This document shows, piece by piece, positions 7,131 to 7,264 of a stretch of 7,264 nt of DNA. A program made the translations under genes and the position numbers. Below the pieces are notes generated by a model. That model saw only the letters and a program-made list of their open reading frames with translations, was not told the DNA's origin and searched no databases. How positions within the stretch are numbered: the first letter of the stretch is position 1; every line of letters begins with the position of its first letter. The DNA lies in contig JBGPHT010000251.1 of assembly GCA_041484525.1 (NCBI GenBank), forward strand, positions 1 through 7,264, given 5' to 3'. This DNA is from JBGPHT01 sp041484525 (lineage in GTDB: Bacteria > Acidobacteriota > Terriglobia > Bryobacterales > Bryobacteraceae).

Positions 7131-7164
7131 GATCCGTACGAGCGCACTCTAGCGCATACGGCTC
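7131..7164 (-). ncRNA. Group II intron domain V
   Basis: On the minus strand, 34 nt starting GAGCCGTA and ending CGTACGGATC fold as domain V does. Nucleotides 1-8 pair with 27-34 (seven pairs plus one G/A mismatch at 3/32), nucleotides 25-26 (CG) form the conserved two-base bulge, and GCGC (10-13) pairs with GCGC (20-23). The catalytic AGC triad is at nucleotides 2-4. The length of 34 nt is exactly canonical, and the start is close to the well-known lactococcal Ll.LtrB domain V (GAGCCGTAT). Deviations are U/U oppositions at 9/24 and 14/19 and an apical loop AGAG that is not GNRA, so the intron may be degenerate or belong to a divergent lineage. Confidence 0.65.
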
Positions 7165-7264
7165 TTACCTCGGGTGCATAGCGTCGAAGCGACCCCCTGG
7201 TAACGGATGCAGAATTCGCGGCGGAGGCAGGTAACGATCCACAATCGGACGGAACCGCTCCCAC
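7165..7264 (-). CDS. Group II intron reverse transcriptase/maturase, C-terminus (partial)
   Basis: The last 32 codons of a minus-strand gene are visible, beginning WERFRPIVDRYLPPPRILHP and ending DAMHPR before TAA at 7167-7165. The frame is open to the right edge. The 'RF..(L/I)V.RY.LPPPRI(L/V)H' pattern resembles, from memory, the C-terminal tails of intron-encoded reverse transcriptases without an HNH nuclease domain. The identification rests mainly on position: the stop codon directly abuts domain V. No catalytic reverse transcriptase motif (YADD) is in view. Another minus-strand frame over the same bases (GTG start near the window end, through 7052) runs through the structured RNA and has low-complexity Arg/Ser composition, so I regard it as spurious. 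Confidence 0.55.
   Translation of the reverse strand, partial: WERFRPIVDRYLPPPRILHPLPGGRFDAMHPR

Larger units (their letters stand above)
7091..7264 (-). mobile_element. 3' end of a group II intron (partial, runs off right edge)
   Basis: The minus strand carries, in the correct order and spacing for a bacterial group II intron, the end of an open reading frame ending in TAA (7167-7165), immediately followed by a 34-nt domain V (7164-7131), a short joining segment, a domain VI hairpin (7127-7094) and a terminal GAC at 7093-7091. A stop codon in late domain IV directly before domain V is the usual place for the intron-encoded protein to end. The likely 3' splice junction is after 7091, with the exon continuing TGGACGCGG toward the cytochrome operon about 85 nt away. 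The 5' part is outside the window, so completeness and class are unknown. The AGC rather than CGC triad argues against a typical class C intron. Confidence 0.65.

Noticed and set aside
7052..7264. Minus-strand 70-codon frame from a GTG at the right edge
   Set aside because: It reads through domain V and domain VI of the intron in the wrong frame relative to the reverse-transcriptase-like C-terminus, and its product is an Arg/Ser-rich sequence without family character.

Overview
The window is GC-rich bacterial DNA with strong G/C preference at third codon positions. It holds one metabolic gene (xylulokinase), a decayed gene coupled to it, and a convergent two-gene operon for a very large secreted c-type cytochrome of the PSCyt/DUF1549/DUF1553 type and a Tat-exported DUF1501 protein. 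Cytochrome/DUF1501 pairs of this kind are expanded in Planctomycetota, Verrucomicrobiota and Bryobacterales/Solibacter-like Acidobacteriota. With the high GC and the mobile-element remnants, I favour a soil acidobacterium of the Solibacter type. This is inference from gene content, not a proven taxonomy.

Layout. Bases 1-74 (minus strand) encode the first residues of a transposase resembling the IS1182 family; the rest lies outside the window. Bases 75-219 are non-coding and probably contain the outer end of that insertion sequence and whatever promoter drives xylB. Bases 220-1716 (plus) are an intact xylulokinase. Bases 1704-2596 (plus) are a DUF1835-type gene overlapping xylB by 13 nt, broken by an in-frame TAG at 1863-1865 and a one-base deletion near 2410. 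Only 4 nt further on, the minus-strand operon ends: DUF1501 (2601-4028) preceded by the 991-residue cytochrome (4031-7006), with 2 nt between them. A strong Shine-Dalgarno (7011-7018) and an extended -10 candidate (7028-7036) lie upstream of the cytochrome. The last ~175 bases (7091-7264, minus) look like the 3' end of a group II intron: the last 32 codons of a probable reverse transcriptase/maturase, then a 34-nt domain V and a domain VI hairpin with a bulged A seven bases from a terminal AC.

How the genes work together. Xylulokinase feeds D-xylulose into the pentose phosphate pathway. No xylose isomerase or transporter is visible, so the rest of that pathway lies elsewhere. The cytochrome and DUF1501 proteins are almost certainly translationally coupled and both exported; their substrate is not known from sequence, although such pairs are often discussed in connection with polysaccharide or sulfated-polymer use. 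The two window ends carrying mobile-element pieces, and the pseudogene, point to an accessory, decaying stretch of chromosome. I found no CRISPR array, tRNA or rRNA, and no new defence or biosynthetic system. The least ordinary items are the group II intron 3' end and the doubly broken DUF1835 gene.
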